From Pyrinomonadaceae bacterium (GTDB lineage: Bacteria; Acidobacteriota; Blastocatellia; Pyrinomonadales; Pyrinomonadaceae), in assembly GCA_019694395.1 (NCBI GenBank), contig JAIBCC010000024.1, forward strand, positions 45,437 through 109,436: 64,000 nucleotides of DNA, read 5' to 3'. Below are positions 1 through 9,853 of the stretch, piece by piece. Position 1 is the first letter of the stretch. Every line of letters starts with the position of its first letter. The position numbers and the translations under genes were made by a program. The notes below the pieces were generated by a model, which did not search any database, was not told where the DNA came from, and worked only from the letters and a program-made list of their open reading frames with translations.

Positions 1-217
1 TTTGACAATTTACAGATTCGTTGAAATTGAGCAATTCTTACGTTTTCGCTTTTTTTTTTATAGTAGTTTCGACTTAATAAGTAAAGCTACTTACATTAAT
101 TCTCTATGGCATTTTGCTTGCTAACTTTTAATGAGGGATTTATAAAACGGGTCTCGATAGTTTTGTAAATCAACTTGAAACTTCAATTAGAAATTCTTTT
201 CTTTTACCGCCAAAAAT

Positions 218-3007
218 ATGAAACTAGAACTTGATATTCAATCCGCGCATAATCAATCCGCGAACCAAAATTCTGTCAATTCAAATGGTTTTGATGCCAA
301 TCATACCGAAGAGGTTAAAAAACTTCTCCGTTCCGGCATCAATGCTGCCAAAGAAGGTAATCGTGCCGAAGCCCGTTTAACTCTTTTGCAAGTCACCGAA
401 GCGGACCCCAATAATGAAACGGCTTGGCTATGGCTGGCTTCGATCAGTGAATACCCTGAGGAACTTTTGGTTTTTCTGCAAAATGTTTTGAAAATAAACC
501 CTGAGAACGAACGTGCTCTCGAATGGTCAAAACAAACTAAATCATTACTGTCTAAAACCTTTGTCCAACGCGGTATAGATGCCTCTCACCAAGGTCAAAA
601 AGAATTTGCCAAACAATGCTTTTTACAAGCCATTGTTCACGATGTCCAAAATGAAATGGCTTGGCTATGGCTGGCTTCTTCAACAGAATCGGTTGAGGAA
701 AAATGTTCACATCTGCAAAAAGTTTTGAATATCAACCCCGAAAATGAAACAGCTCTCTCATCCCTTAAATCAGTTAAAAATCAATTGGCGCAGCCTTTTT
801 TGAAAAAAGCCAATTCGGCAGCTATCGCCGGAGATCACGAAACCGCACGGCAAAATCTTGAAGAAGTAATGAAGCATTCGCCGGAGATGGAAGATGCGTG
901 GATTCTCAAAGCCTATTTAGCTCAGGATTTCTATGAAAAAATTGCCTGTTATGAGAAAGCGTTGGAAATCAATCCTGAACACGACGCAGCCCATGCAGGA
1001 TTGGCTTCGTTAAAAGCACTTGTTTCAAAAAGCGGAGCTAAACCGCAAGAAGTAGTTGAAGAAAAGGTCGAACAAGAAGTAGTTGAAGAAAAGGTTGAAA
1101 AGGCTGTAGCGGAAACAGACCAAGAACCCGAAAATCTTCTTGAAACTCCTCACGATGAAGTTGCCGAAGTCGAAAATTCTCATAATGAACCGGTTGAACT
1201 TTTCTCTGAGGTCTTTGATGCTCCAACAGGCGAACTCGATCAGGAAGTAATGCAGCAAGTTCAACAGGAAGAATTTGGTTCAAAAGTGATTCAAGACGAA
1301 GAAGAATTTGCCGCTGAAGCAGAAACTCAACAAACCGATTCTCAAGTGGCGGAAGAATCTGTTGAGGTAGAAAACAAATTTGAAACAGAAGAAGAAAAAG
1401 TAGTCGAAGAAGAAGCTCAAACTCAAGTTTTTGAAGAATCTGAACCGACCCAAGAAGTTTCGTTCCAAACCGAAGAAGCCGGCGAGGTTGTTGAAGAAGT
1501 TGCTCAGCCGGAAGTTTCTGAAAATGAAGAAGTCGAAGCACAAGCTGAAGCACAGGAAGAATTAAACGCTGACTCACAAACTGAGGTTCCTACCTCTTTT
1601 GAAGAATCAGTTGAAGCTGAAAAGGCTCCAGATTTTGAACCTGAAACTCAGGTTATCGAAGAACAAACAGTTGAAGTAGTTCAGGAATCAGTTGAGCAAC
1701 AAGCAGCCGAAGAAAATCAAGAACCGATTGAAGAATCTCAAAAAAGTTTTGTCGAACACTTAAATTATTATCAACCGGAAGAAAATGTTGCGGCTGAAGA
1801 AGTCGTCCAAACGGAAGAATATGTTCAAGAATATGCTCAATCCGAAGAGACAGATCAAAATGAAGTAGTTCCTCAAAATGAAGAAGTATATGAAATGAAA
1901 GACTTTCAGGACTTCTCCCAACATGAGACAGATGTTCAGGAAGAAGCTGAACCAGAGGTTGAACAGACGGTTGAATATCAAACTGAACAACCCGTTGAAT
2001 ATCAGACGGAATATCCATCAACTAACGGAGTCGGAACTTTCACCCAAGCTGAAACATTTGCAGATTATCAACAACCGACGGTTGAATTTTCTTACCAAAA
2101 TGCGGCTTCTTATACTGATCCGACCGCAGAAACTTTAACCTCCTACGCACCTCAGGAAACTGTCGCACCTCAGCCGAATTATTTTGCCGAAGAAGAATCT
2201 CAGGTAGAAGAAAAGGTGCAAGAAGTGATGGAATCTGTTTCAGTTCCGCTTTCAGAAACACAAGTTGAACCGGCTCTGTGTCCGTTTTGTTCTTTTGAAA
2301 ATGAACCTCAAGCCGTAACCTGCAATTCTTGTCAGGCAATGCTTTCACTTTCAGATTTGGAAATGTTACTGGCACATCAAAATGCTAATCAAAATGTAAT
2401 GCTCCAAGCCATTGAAAGAATGGAAGTCGAAAAAGACATTACGGAACTCAATGCCGATGAATTAAGGAATTTAGGTTTAGCACATCTTAATGCTCATAAT
2501 TTGCGGAAAGGTTTTTCTTATCTTCAAGAAGCATCTCAGCTTAATCCGAACGATGTAGTTCTCAGTTCAAAGGTCAATTTTCTGGCAATCCGCTTGAGCG
2601 AGATCGAAGAATATGACCAAAAGGCTCAGGAAAATCCGGTGCAAAGCCGCACAATTATGGTGGTTGATGATAGTCCGACCGTTCGTAAATTGATCACCGG
2701 CAAGCTCGAAAAATGCGGACATTCAGTGGTTTCGGCAGTTGACGGAATGGATGCGCTCGCCAAAATCAACGAAGTTATTCCTGATCTGGTTCTGCTCGAC
2801 ATTACGATGCCGCGTCTGGATGGTTATCAAGTCTGCAAATTGATCAGAAATAACGAAATCACCAAAGATATTCCGGTTGTGATGATTTCCGGTAAAGACG
2901 GATTTTTCGACAAAGTTCGCGGAAGAATGGCAGGTTCGACAGGTTATATCACAAAACCTTTCGGTCCTGACACTTTAATGAAAACCATCGAAACTTATCT
3001 CGCTTAA
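218..3007 (+). CDS. TPR / zinc-ribbon / response-regulator protein (PilG- or PilH-like output)
   Basis: 929 aa. Residues about 30-270 are TPR-like helices with two copies of the motif 'AWLWLAS'. Residues about 275-685 are a very acidic Glu/Val/Gln-rich linker. A zinc ribbon follows with Cys688, 691, 702 and 705 (CPFC...CNSC), then a short TPR (about 745-800). A receiver domain closes the protein (about 810-929) with an Asp-Asp pair in 'MVVDDSPTVRK', phosphoacceptor Asp861 in 'LLDITMP' and the late Lys in 'YITKPF'. It opens a chemosensory operon and is probably the phosphorylated output of the CheA-type kinase encoded at its end, in the position of PilG/PilH or PixG. Receiver and TPR calls are firm; the partner is inferred. 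There is no clear Shine-Dalgarno before this ATG. Confidence 0.85.
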   Translation: MKLELDIQSAHNQSANQNSVNSNGFDANHTEEVKKLLRSGINAAKEGNRAEARLTLLQVTEADPNNETAWLWLASISEYPEELLVFLQNVLKINPENERALEWSKQTKSLLSKTFVQRGIDASHQGQKEFAKQCFLQAIVHDVQNEMAWLWLASSTESVEEKCSHLQKVLNINPENETALSSLKSVKNQLAQPFLKKANSAAIAGDHETARQNLEEVMKHSPEMEDAWILKAYLAQDFYEKIACYEKALEINPEHDAAHAGLASLKALVSKSGAKPQEVVEEKVEQEVVEEKVEKAVAETDQEPENLLETPHDEVAEVENSHNEPVELFSEVFDAPTGELDQEVMQQVQQEEFGSKVIQDEEEFAAEAETQQTDSQVAEESVEVENKFETEEEKVVEEEAQTQVFEESEPTQEVSFQTEEAGEVVEEVAQPEVSENEEVEAQAEAQEELNADSQTEVPTSFEESVEAEKAPDFEPETQVIEEQTVEVVQESVEQQAAEENQEPIEESQKSFVEHLNYYQPEENVAAEEVVQTEEYVQEYAQSEETDQNEVVPQNEEVYEMKDFQDFSQHETDVQEEAEPEVEQTVEYQTEQPVEYQTEYPSTNGVGTFTQAETFADYQQPTVEFSYQNAASYTDPTAETLTSYAPQETVAPQPNYFAEEESQVEEKVQEVMESVSVPLSETQVEPALCPFCSFENEPQAVTCNSCQAMLSLSDLEMLLAHQNANQNVMLQAIERMEVEKDITELNADELRNLGLAHLNAHNLRKGFSYLQEASQLNPNDVVLSSKVNFLAIRLSEIEEYDQKAQENPVQSRTIMVVDDSPTVRKLITGKLEKCGHSVVSAVDGMDALAKINEVIPDLVLLDITMPRLDGYQVCKLIRNNEITKDIPVVMISGKDGFFDKVRGRMAGSTGYITKPFGPDTLMKTIETYLA

Positions 3008-3080
3008 TGAATTGTTGATTTAGTTAAACAAGACTCGTTGCGCGAAAATTCTCGTGCAACGAATTCTTATTTAATCAAAT

Positions 3081-3656
3081 ATGGAAGAAGAAAATATTTT
3101 AACTGACGAAATTCTGCTCGAAACCGATGATTTAGGTGAAATTGACTTCTCCTCACTTTTGGATTTATCAAACCCACTCCAATTTTTAGCTGAAAAAAAT
3201 AAAGCTTCTGAGGGTGAAAAGTATGTAGTTTTTCACTTGGACGAAAAACAATATGCCATCAACTCAAAAGCAATTTCTGAAGTTGCACCTTCCCTTCCTG
3301 TTACCGCACTGCCCAATGTTCCCGATTGGTTTTTAGGAATTGCAAATCTGCGCGGCGAAATTATTTCTGTTATAGACTTACGGAAACTTTGGAAAAAAGA
3401 CACAACTACCCCCAATAAAACCAGACTTATTGTTTTTCATTCTCAAAAACACGAAACGTCAATCGCTTTTGTAGTTGATAAATTGAATGAAATGGTCACG
3501 CTTACTGCCAAAGACATTAATTTTTCCGCTGCTGATTTTGAAGACTCATTTCCCACTTTTTTTGGCAAAGCTGAATTTAAATCACACCCGCTTTATTTGT
3601 TAGATATTGATAATATCTTGTCCTCATTGACTTTAGCTGATTCAAAGTCAATTTGA
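3081..3656 (+). CDS. CheW-like coupling protein (PilI-like)
   Basis: 191 aa. After an acidic N-terminal tail (about 1-45), residues 46-185 form a CheW domain: 'YVVFHLDEKQYAINSKAISE' is the usual first strand pair, and 'GIANLRGEIISVIDLRKLW' is the hallmark core. CheW proteins tie chemoreceptors to the CheA kinase in cytoplasmic arrays. It lies 73 bp after the TPR/receiver gene and 26 bp before the first chemoreceptor, in the usual PilG-PilI-PilJ-ChpA order, so co-transcription is likely. Length is slightly above a minimal CheW because of the acidic tail, whose role is unknown. Confidence 0.9.
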   Translation: MEEENILTDEILLETDDLGEIDFSSLLDLSNPLQFLAEKNKASEGEKYVVFHLDEKQYAINSKAISEVAPSLPVTALPNVPDWFLGIANLRGEIISVIDLRKLWKKDTTTPNKTRLIVFHSQKHETSIAFVVDKLNEMVTLTAKDINFSAADFEDSFPTFFGKAEFKSHPLYLLDIDNILSSLTLADSKSI

Positions 3657-3682
3657 AACAGCGCTGATTTTTCGGAGAAAAT

Positions 3683-5284
3683 ATGGCGACAAAATTTAAC
3701 AATTCTCTTTCCAATTCGCTGAAAGGAAAGATTTGGTTAGCAACAACCGCATTAGCCTTTTTTATCTGCACTTTTGGAATTCTTTCGTATTTATTGACTT
3801 CATTTTTGGTCAATGACACCTTTTACCCGGTCGTTATTCCCTTTTTACTCATCACTTTAACTGTGGTTGGTTTTGGCTGGTGGATCTCAAACGAAGTAGT
3901 TAATCCGGTTGAAAGAGTTTCGTTGGTAGCTAAAAGTCTGGAACGCGGCACTTCAACCTCGATTCCGAAAACAACCGGCTCAAATGAAACTGATGATCTA
4001 TTGCAAACTCTTTACCGAATCAGCCAACAGGCTCAAAAACTTGTGGATTTGATGGAAGAAGTGTCTCAGGGAAATCTTGATGTTTCGACTGCGACAATTG
4101 CCGGTTCTGATCGTATTAGCGGAACTTTTCAAAAATTATTGACCAAAGTTTCAGAATCAATTCACGCTAAACAAGACCTCGAAAGGCTTGAATCAGGAAT
4201 TGATCGTTTGACGAATGATGTTGCCGCGGTTTACCAAAATAATCTGAACTTGGTCATCAATGCGGAAACGGAAGAAACCGCCAAAATTTCCAACGCCTTT
4301 TCGCATTTATTGGAACAACTCCGTGAAACAGTTTCGCAAGTCAAACTTTCGACTTCGCAAACCCAAAACTCATCGGTTGAAGCCCAACGGCATTTGCAGA
4401 TTGTCATTCAAAAGTATGAAAGCCGCGTGCAAGAAATGAATCAGGCTTCGATAGTTTTGAAGAAAATGCCGCAGCTTATTCAAAAGATTTCCGAAGAAAT
4501 TTCGCAGTCCGCCTTTTCTGCCACTCAATCAATTGAAAAAGCCAGAAACGGTGCCAATATTGCTCAAGCCAATTTAAATGCGGTTACTCAACTTCGTAAA
4601 CAAATTCACGAATCCATCAAACGAACCCAAAAACTTAATGAAAGTTCGCAGGAAATCGCCAAAATTGCCAAAACCGTTGAAGATTTAGCGTTGCGAACCA
4701 ATATGGTCGCGCTCAATGCTTCGATTCAGGCTGCCGAACTCAATGAACAAGGACGCGGATTTGCCATCGTTTCCGAGGAAGTTGAACATCTGGCAGAACG
4801 CGCTAACCAAACCAATAAACATATTTCAAATCTTAATAAATCAATTCAAACCGAAATCAATAATGTCGAAAACACTTTGGAAACAACTATCAGCGAAGTT
4901 GCCAATTTATCGAGATTTGCCATTGAAACCGGAAAATTGATCGAAGAACTAGAAAGATATGTCAGTCAATTTTTGACCTTGCAGGAACAGATCATCGGTC
5001 ACACCCGTGAGCAAACGGATGATACCGAAAATGCTTTTCAAGTTTTTGTCGACTCAATTTCTGAAACTGAAAAATCAATTACCAATCTCAAAGAATCAGC
5101 GCGGAATGTTGAAAAGATCAGCAATTCGGTGGATAGTCTGCAAAACTCCGTTTCACATTTCACCACTGCACAGCATTCTTTTCAATCTTTAACCACGCCG
5201 GTTCCAATGATAGATTCATTGCCGATGATGGATTCCGTTAGTTCAGCGGATTCAACCGAAAACGAATACGTTTCAAAATTTTAG
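3683..5284 (+). CDS. Methyl-accepting chemotaxis protein, PilJ-like, no periplasmic sensor domain
   Basis: 533 aa. Two hydrophobic segments (about 16-38 and 48-66) are separated by only about ten residues, so there is no periplasmic ligand domain. Next come HAMP-like stretches, including 'LMEEVSQGNLDVS', and a long coiled-coil signalling domain. Its tip contains 'MVALNASIQAAE' and 'GRGFAIVSEEVEHLAER', where standard receptors read VVAEEV. The tip contacts CheW and CheA. Translation follows the cheW-like gene by 26 bp. The signal sensed must be cytoplasmic, membrane-borne or carried by a partner protein; the sequence does not say which. Confidence 0.88.
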   Translation: MATKFNNSLSNSLKGKIWLATTALAFFICTFGILSYLLTSFLVNDTFYPVVIPFLLITLTVVGFGWWISNEVVNPVERVSLVAKSLERGTSTSIPKTTGSNETDDLLQTLYRISQQAQKLVDLMEEVSQGNLDVSTATIAGSDRISGTFQKLLTKVSESIHAKQDLERLESGIDRLTNDVAAVYQNNLNLVINAETEETAKISNAFSHLLEQLRETVSQVKLSTSQTQNSSVEAQRHLQIVIQKYESRVQEMNQASIVLKKMPQLIQKISEEISQSAFSATQSIEKARNGANIAQANLNAVTQLRKQIHESIKRTQKLNESSQEIAKIAKTVEDLALRTNMVALNASIQAAELNEQGRGFAIVSEEVEHLAERANQTNKHISNLNKSIQTEINNVENTLETTISEVANLSRFAIETGKLIEELERYVSQFLTLQEQIIGHTREQTDDTENAFQVFVDSISETEKSITNLKESARNVEKISNSVDSLQNSVSHFTTAQHSFQSLTTPVPMIDSLPMMDSVSSADSTENEYVSKF

Positions 5285-5299
5285 AGAAGGAAATAATTT

Positions 5300-6835
5300 A
5301 TGCAAAAGTCATTTTTACAAAGCCTTTTAATTAAAGTTGCATCGCTCTTCTCAGTCATTTTTTTAGTGGTCGGGCTGATTTTTCTCTATTCTTCGTTTTT
5401 TGGTATTGAAACCAATACCAAGCTCGGATTGGTGCTGACGACCTTGGGCGGAGTAACAGCCTTTTTGATCATTGCGATTATGAATTTTTCGCTGTCCTCG
5501 GTTCAAAACGAATTAAAAGAATCAACGATGTTTGCTCACCAAATTTCCCAGGGCGATTTTGCTGAAGATTTACTGGAAGAAGATTTTGATGAACGCCGAG
5601 AAGAACTCAAGTTTCTTCTGCAAAATATTGCGCGGTATCTTAAAGAAAAATCTGCCGTAGCTGACCAAATTGCGATGGGAAATTTATCGGCGGAAATTGA
5701 ATTGCGTTCCGAAGGCGATGTATTCGGAAAATCTTTTCAAAATATGATCAACAATCTCCGCACCATCGTTCAAACTGAAGAAAAGCGCGACAGTCTGCAA
5801 AAATCAATTTTGAAACTGTTGGAAGAAGTAACCGAAGTTGCCTCCGGCGATCTAACCGTTCAGGCGCAATCAACTTCTGAAATTACCGGCGAAATTGCGG
5901 AAGCATTTAACTTTATGACAACTGAACTTCGTTCGTTGATCGGACAGGTCAAAGAAGTTACTTTCCAGGTCAGTAATTCTGCTAAAGCAATCAACGACAC
6001 TACTGAACAGCTTGCACGCGGCAGCGAAGCTCAGGCATCACAAATTTCGCGGATGACCCTGACCATTTCAAATATGGCGATGCAGGTGCAGGAAGTTTCG
6101 GACAATGCCGCACTTTCAGCACACGTCGCAGGTGAATCTCTAAGCAATGCCCGTTATGGTTCACAGGCTGTCCAAGATAACATCAGCGCAATGAATTCAA
6201 TCCGTAATCAGGTGCAGGAAACAGCTAAACGGATCAAAAAACTCGGGGAACGGTCACAGGAAATCAGTCAGATCGTGCAATTGATTGACGACCTCTCAGA
6301 CCGCACAAGTTTGCTGGCTCTGAACGCATCGCTCCAAGCTGCTGCCGCCGGAGAAGCCGGACGCGGATTTGCCGTCGTTGCCGAAGAAGTTGAAAGATTA
6401 GCCGAACGTTCAAACCGACTGACTCAACAGATTTCGAGTCTGACTCAGACAATTCAGATCGAAACCAAAGACGTGGTGGCTTCGATGGAAGAAACCATTC
6501 ACGAAGTTGTGGTCGGTTCAACGCTGGCGGATAAAGCCGGACAAGCTCTGATCGAAATTGAACAGGTTTCGCAACGATTGGCGGAACTCATTCAATCAAT
6601 TTCGGAATCTGCCAAAAAACAAGCCCTTAACTCGGAAGATATTTCGCAAGTTATGACCAATATTTCCAAAGTTACCGAACTGGTCAATGTTGGTTCAAAA
6701 CGTGCTGCCGATTCAGTTAAAATGCTGGTTCTACTTTCGGATGAGCTACGCGGTTCAGTTGCTCCATTCAAACTACCTGCCGAAAATAAACTGCGCCGCA
6801 GTTTAAGTGACTCAGCACAATTCTATATAAATTAG
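5300..6835 (+). CDS. Second methyl-accepting chemotaxis protein, poly-HAMP
   Basis: 511 aa, starting 16 bp after the first receptor gene with an AGAAGGAA ribosome site. Two adjacent membrane segments (about 9-35 and 42-66) again leave no periplasmic domain. Three HAMP-like repeats are visible: '[12 protein letters not shown]', '[14 protein letters not shown]' and '[13 protein letters not shown]'. The signalling tip is canonical: '[19 protein letters not shown]' followed by [14 protein letters not shown]. The pair of receptors probably arose by duplication and then diverged. They likely form mixed arrays with the CheW and CheA proteins of this operon. Confidence 0.9.
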   Translation: MQKSFLQSLLIKVASLFSVIFLVVGLIFLYSSFFGIETNTKLGLVLTTLGGVTAFLIIAIMNFSLSSVQNELKESTMFAHQISQGDFAEDLLEEDFDERREELKFLLQNIARYLKEKSAVADQIAMGNLSAEIELRSEGDVFGKSFQNMINNLRTIVQTEEKRDSLQKSILKLLEEVTEVASGDLTVQAQSTSEITGEIAEAFNFMTTELRSLIGQVKEVTFQVSNSAKAINDTTEQLARGSEAQASQISRMTLTISNMAMQVQEVSDNAALSAHVAGESLSNARYGSQAVQDNISAMNSIRNQVQETAKRIKKLGERSQEISQIVQLIDDLSDRTSLLALNASLQAAAAGEAGRGFAVVAEEVERLAERSNRLTQQISSLTQTIQIETKDVVASMEETIHEVVVGSTLADKAGQALIEIEQVSQRLAELIQSISESAKKQALNSEDISQVMTNISKVTELVNVGSKRAADSVKMLVLLSDELRGSVAPFKLPAENKLRRSLSDSAQFYIN

Positions 6836-6906
6836 TCAAAAGTCAAAGGTCAAAAGTCCAACGGCAATCGAACAGACTTTCGACCTTCGACCTTTAGACT
6901 TCAGAC
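6836..6906. repeat. Iterated-word inverted repeat between chemoreceptor and cheA genes
   Basis: Copies of AAAGTC/AAAGGTC on the left are answered by GACTTT/GACCTT on the right, so RNA from this gap folds into an imperfect hairpin. It is one member of a family of simple-word hairpins found in many gaps of this window. Here it lies inside an operon, where it may attenuate transcription or protect mRNA ends. Confidence 0.6.
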
Positions 6907-6912
6907 AAAAAA

Positions 6913-9717
6913 ATGGACGTTGAACTTTTTCAAGGATTAATTGCTGAAGCCCAAAGCTATTTACCTTCCATCCGCGAAGGGATCTCGGATTTTTGTCTGG
7001 ATTCTACCGCTTTGGCAAGCCTTAAAGAAACAAGTAAACAACTTAACACAGTTAAAGGCGCGGCTTCGATGATCGGATTGACCGAAGTGAGCGAAATGTG
7101 CAGTAAACTCCAGAAAGAGATCAAACAAATTATCGAAAATCCTCATCCGCTGAGCGACAGCGAATCGGAAAGTTTATTTGAACAGTTCATTCAAATCGAA
7201 AGTCTTTTGAATTCGATCAGCGAAAAATTTGCTGAGATGTCGATTCAACCTGATTTGTTGGATGAATCGGTTCTTGAAATTTCCGATAGCGGAGATAGCG
7301 CATCTCAAGGATTTGAAGATTTTGAAGACTTTGAAATTGATGATGAAATGCTCGAAGTTTTTGCGATGGAAGCTGATGACCATTTGCAAAATATCAGTGC
7401 CAATCTTACCAATTTAGAAAAAAATCCCAATAACCGTGAGGCTTTGCTTGAAATCAGACGAAGTTCGCATACCCTCAAAGGTTCTGCCGGAATTGTCGGT
7501 TTGAAAAAACTTTCAACCCTCGCTCATCGGATGGAAGATTTGCTTGACTATCTTTCCGACAACGAAATTGAAGGTAATACGGCGATTTTTGAATTGCTTT
7601 TAGCTTCGACCGATTGTCTGGAAGCTTTAGCCAAAAATTCTCTGTCAACCGACCTTGAGCAAAAAATCTCCGAACTTTATCAAAGATTTGATGTTTTGAT
7701 GGCTTCGTTACAAGAAAAAGAAGCCGTTCAAATTTCCGCCGTTTCCGATTCCGTATTGGATGCCGAAAAAATTACCACGTCTCAGGTAGAAATTGCCCTA
7801 ACAGATTCAGCAATCAATCAGGAAGAGAGTGCCGAAACGGCGGAAAGTCCTATTCAAACCATAAATAATCGCTCAGTTATCCGAGTCTCGATCGAAAGAT
7901 TGGATGATCTGGTCAAACTCGTCAGCGAAATGGTTATTTCCCGTTCGTTTTTTGAACAAAGACTGTTTGAGCTTGAACAACAAATTCAGGAATTAAAACA
8001 CACAAACAATCGTTTAAAACGGTCAACCAACAAACTTGAGGTTGATTTTGAAGCCCGCGCACTCGGAAACAGCTACAGTAATTTGCCGTCTTTCAGTTTT
8101 AACAAACAATCCACTAACAGTCTTTCTCACAATAAATTAACTGAATTTGATCTACTTGAGTTTGACCAATATACCGAATTTCATCAAACCACCCGCGAAT
8201 TGATCGAAACGACAGGCGATACTTCGGCAATTCACAACGACCTCGAAAATATTTTAAGTAATCTGGGTCTGCTTTTTGATAATCAACACCATTTGATTGA
8301 TGAAATGCAGGAAAATCTGCTGCGTTTGCGAATGGTTTCACTAAGTTCAATTTCAATGCGTCTGCAACGCGCAATTCGGGTCACGGCAACTGATGAAAAG
8401 AAATTGGTTGAGCTTAATATCGAAAACGAAAATATCGAAATTGATACACAGATTTTAGATACGTTCGTTGAACCGTTAATTCACCTTTTGCGGAACGCTG
8501 TTGCACACGGAATTGAACCGCCGGAAACCCGAAAATTATTAGGTAAACCCGAAAAAGGGAAAGTTACGCTCAAGGCTTACAGCGAAGGAACTCACATCGT
8601 TTTTGTAATTTCGGACGATGGACGCGGAATTTCGGCAAATGCTTTAAAGGATGAGGCAATCCGGCAAAGATTTATCACGCCTAAACAAGCCAAAAATATG
8701 TCGAATGAAGAGGCATTTTCGCTGATCTTTTTGCCGGGGCTTTCAACCGCTGAAAATGTCAACGAAATTTCGGGACGCGGAGTAGGAATGAACGTCGTCA
8801 AATCCATCATCAACCGCCGCAACGGAGACATTTTTATCTCGTCTGAAGCACAAAAAGGGACGACCTTTACTGTGCGGCTGCCGATGTCTTTAGCTGTGAC
8901 ACGGGTTCTCTTGGTCAAATCTCATCATCAAACTTTTGGTTTTCCTTTGAAATTAGTCAAACAAGTAGTAGAAATTTCTCCGGGCGAGCTTGAGACAATC
9001 ATCCGTGAGAAAAAATTTGAGCGGGACGGAAAATCATATAAATTCTTTCATTTCAATGAACTGATCAACAATCCCGTTTCAAACAAAAATCTCAGCCCCA
9101 GAATTTCCCTGCTTTTGCTTGAAACACCCGATAAACCTTGTGCGTTGTTGGTTGACCAGCTTATTAAACCTGAAGAAGTTGTTATCAAACCGCTTGGCAA
9201 TTTACTACGAAATACTCCGGACATTCTCGGTGCTACAATTCTGGGAGACGGTAGCATTGTTCCTGTTTTGGATTTAGTGAATTTACTCAAACGTAAGCCT
9301 AACTCTTCGCATAAAGCAAAACCGTCTCCAATAAAAGTAAAATCGGAAATTTCGGTTTTGATCGTAGACGATAGTCCGAGCGTGCGGCAGGTTAATTCAA
9401 ATCTGATCAAAAATGCCGGATGGCAGCCGATTCTGGCTCGTGACGGTCTGGAAGCATTAGAAGTTATTCAAAGTTTTCAGGAACTGCCCGACATTATTTT
9501 AACCGACGTTGAAATGCCTAAAATGGATGGCTATGAATTACTTGCATCGCTCAAGCGGCAAGAAAATTTATGTCAGATCCCGGTAATTATGATAACTTCG
9601 CGTGCCAGCGAAAAACACCGGCGCAAAGCGTTCGATCTCGGCGTATCCGAATATCTGACCAAACCTTTTGAAGAATGGGTTTTAATTGAAAAAATTAAGC
9701 AGTTAGTTAATCTTTGA
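6913..9717 (+). CDS. CheA-type hybrid histidine kinase (ChpA/PixL-like)
   Basis: 934 aa. Two Hpt-like modules lie at the N-terminus. The first (about 5-100) has Asn45 in 'QLNTVKGAA' where the phospho-His belongs and is probably inactive. The second carries His186 in 'SSHTLKGSAGIVGL'. A dimerisation region leads to the ATPase: N box 'LLRNAVAHGIEPPETR', G1 'DDGRGIS' and G2 'GRGVGMNVV'. A CheW-like regulatory domain follows (about 655-795). The C-terminal receiver (about 813-932) has phosphoacceptor Asp865 in 'ILTDVEMPKMDGY' and 'YLTKPF'. It phosphorylates its own receiver and probably that of the first gene of the operon. It is shorter than Pseudomonas ChpA, which has many more Hpt domains. Confidence 0.92.
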   Translation: MDVELFQGLIAEAQSYLPSIREGISDFCLDSTALASLKETSKQLNTVKGAASMIGLTEVSEMCSKLQKEIKQIIENPHPLSDSESESLFEQFIQIESLLNSISEKFAEMSIQPDLLDESVLEISDSGDSASQGFEDFEDFEIDDEMLEVFAMEADDHLQNISANLTNLEKNPNNREALLEIRRSSHTLKGSAGIVGLKKLSTLAHRMEDLLDYLSDNEIEGNTAIFELLLASTDCLEALAKNSLSTDLEQKISELYQRFDVLMASLQEKEAVQISAVSDSVLDAEKITTSQVEIALTDSAINQEESAETAESPIQTINNRSVIRVSIERLDDLVKLVSEMVISRSFFEQRLFELEQQIQELKHTNNRLKRSTNKLEVDFEARALGNSYSNLPSFSFNKQSTNSLSHNKLTEFDLLEFDQYTEFHQTTRELIETTGDTSAIHNDLENILSNLGLLFDNQHHLIDEMQENLLRLRMVSLSSISMRLQRAIRVTATDEKKLVELNIENENIEIDTQILDTFVEPLIHLLRNAVAHGIEPPETRKLLGKPEKGKVTLKAYSEGTHIVFVISDDGRGISANALKDEAIRQRFITPKQAKNMSNEEAFSLIFLPGLSTAENVNEISGRGVGMNVVKSIINRRNGDIFISSEAQKGTTFTVRLPMSLAVTRVLLVKSHHQTFGFPLKLVKQVVEISPGELETIIREKKFERDGKSYKFFHFNELINNPVSNKNLSPRISLLLLETPDKPCALLVDQLIKPEEVVIKPLGNLLRNTPDILGATILGDGSIVPVLDLVNLLKRKPNSSHKAKPSPIKVKSEISVLIVDDSPSVRQVNSNLIKNAGWQPILARDGLEALEVIQSFQELPDIILTDVEMPKMDGYELLASLKRQENLCQIPVIMITSRASEKHRRKAFDLGVSEYLTKPFEEWVLIEKIKQLVNL

Positions 9718-9853
9718 GATCAATAATTTACTCTGCTACCACCAATTTTATTTTCTTGACTTAGTATTTGAATAGGCATATAACTTACCAATGCAAAATC
9801 AAAGTTCAATTTTGATGAATTTGTCCCGCGAATGATGGTTTTCGGAGGTGGTT

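Noticed and set aside
1..217. TTGACA-like -35 box at the left edge as promoter of the chemosensory operon
   Set aside because: No matching -10 box at the right distance, and promoter consensus for this phylum is uncertain.
1025..2021. Long minus-strand open frames opposite the first gene (up to 179 codons)
   Set aside because: They mirror the acidic Glu/Val/Gln-rich linker, give Leu/Phe-rich nonsense proteins and lack start sites.
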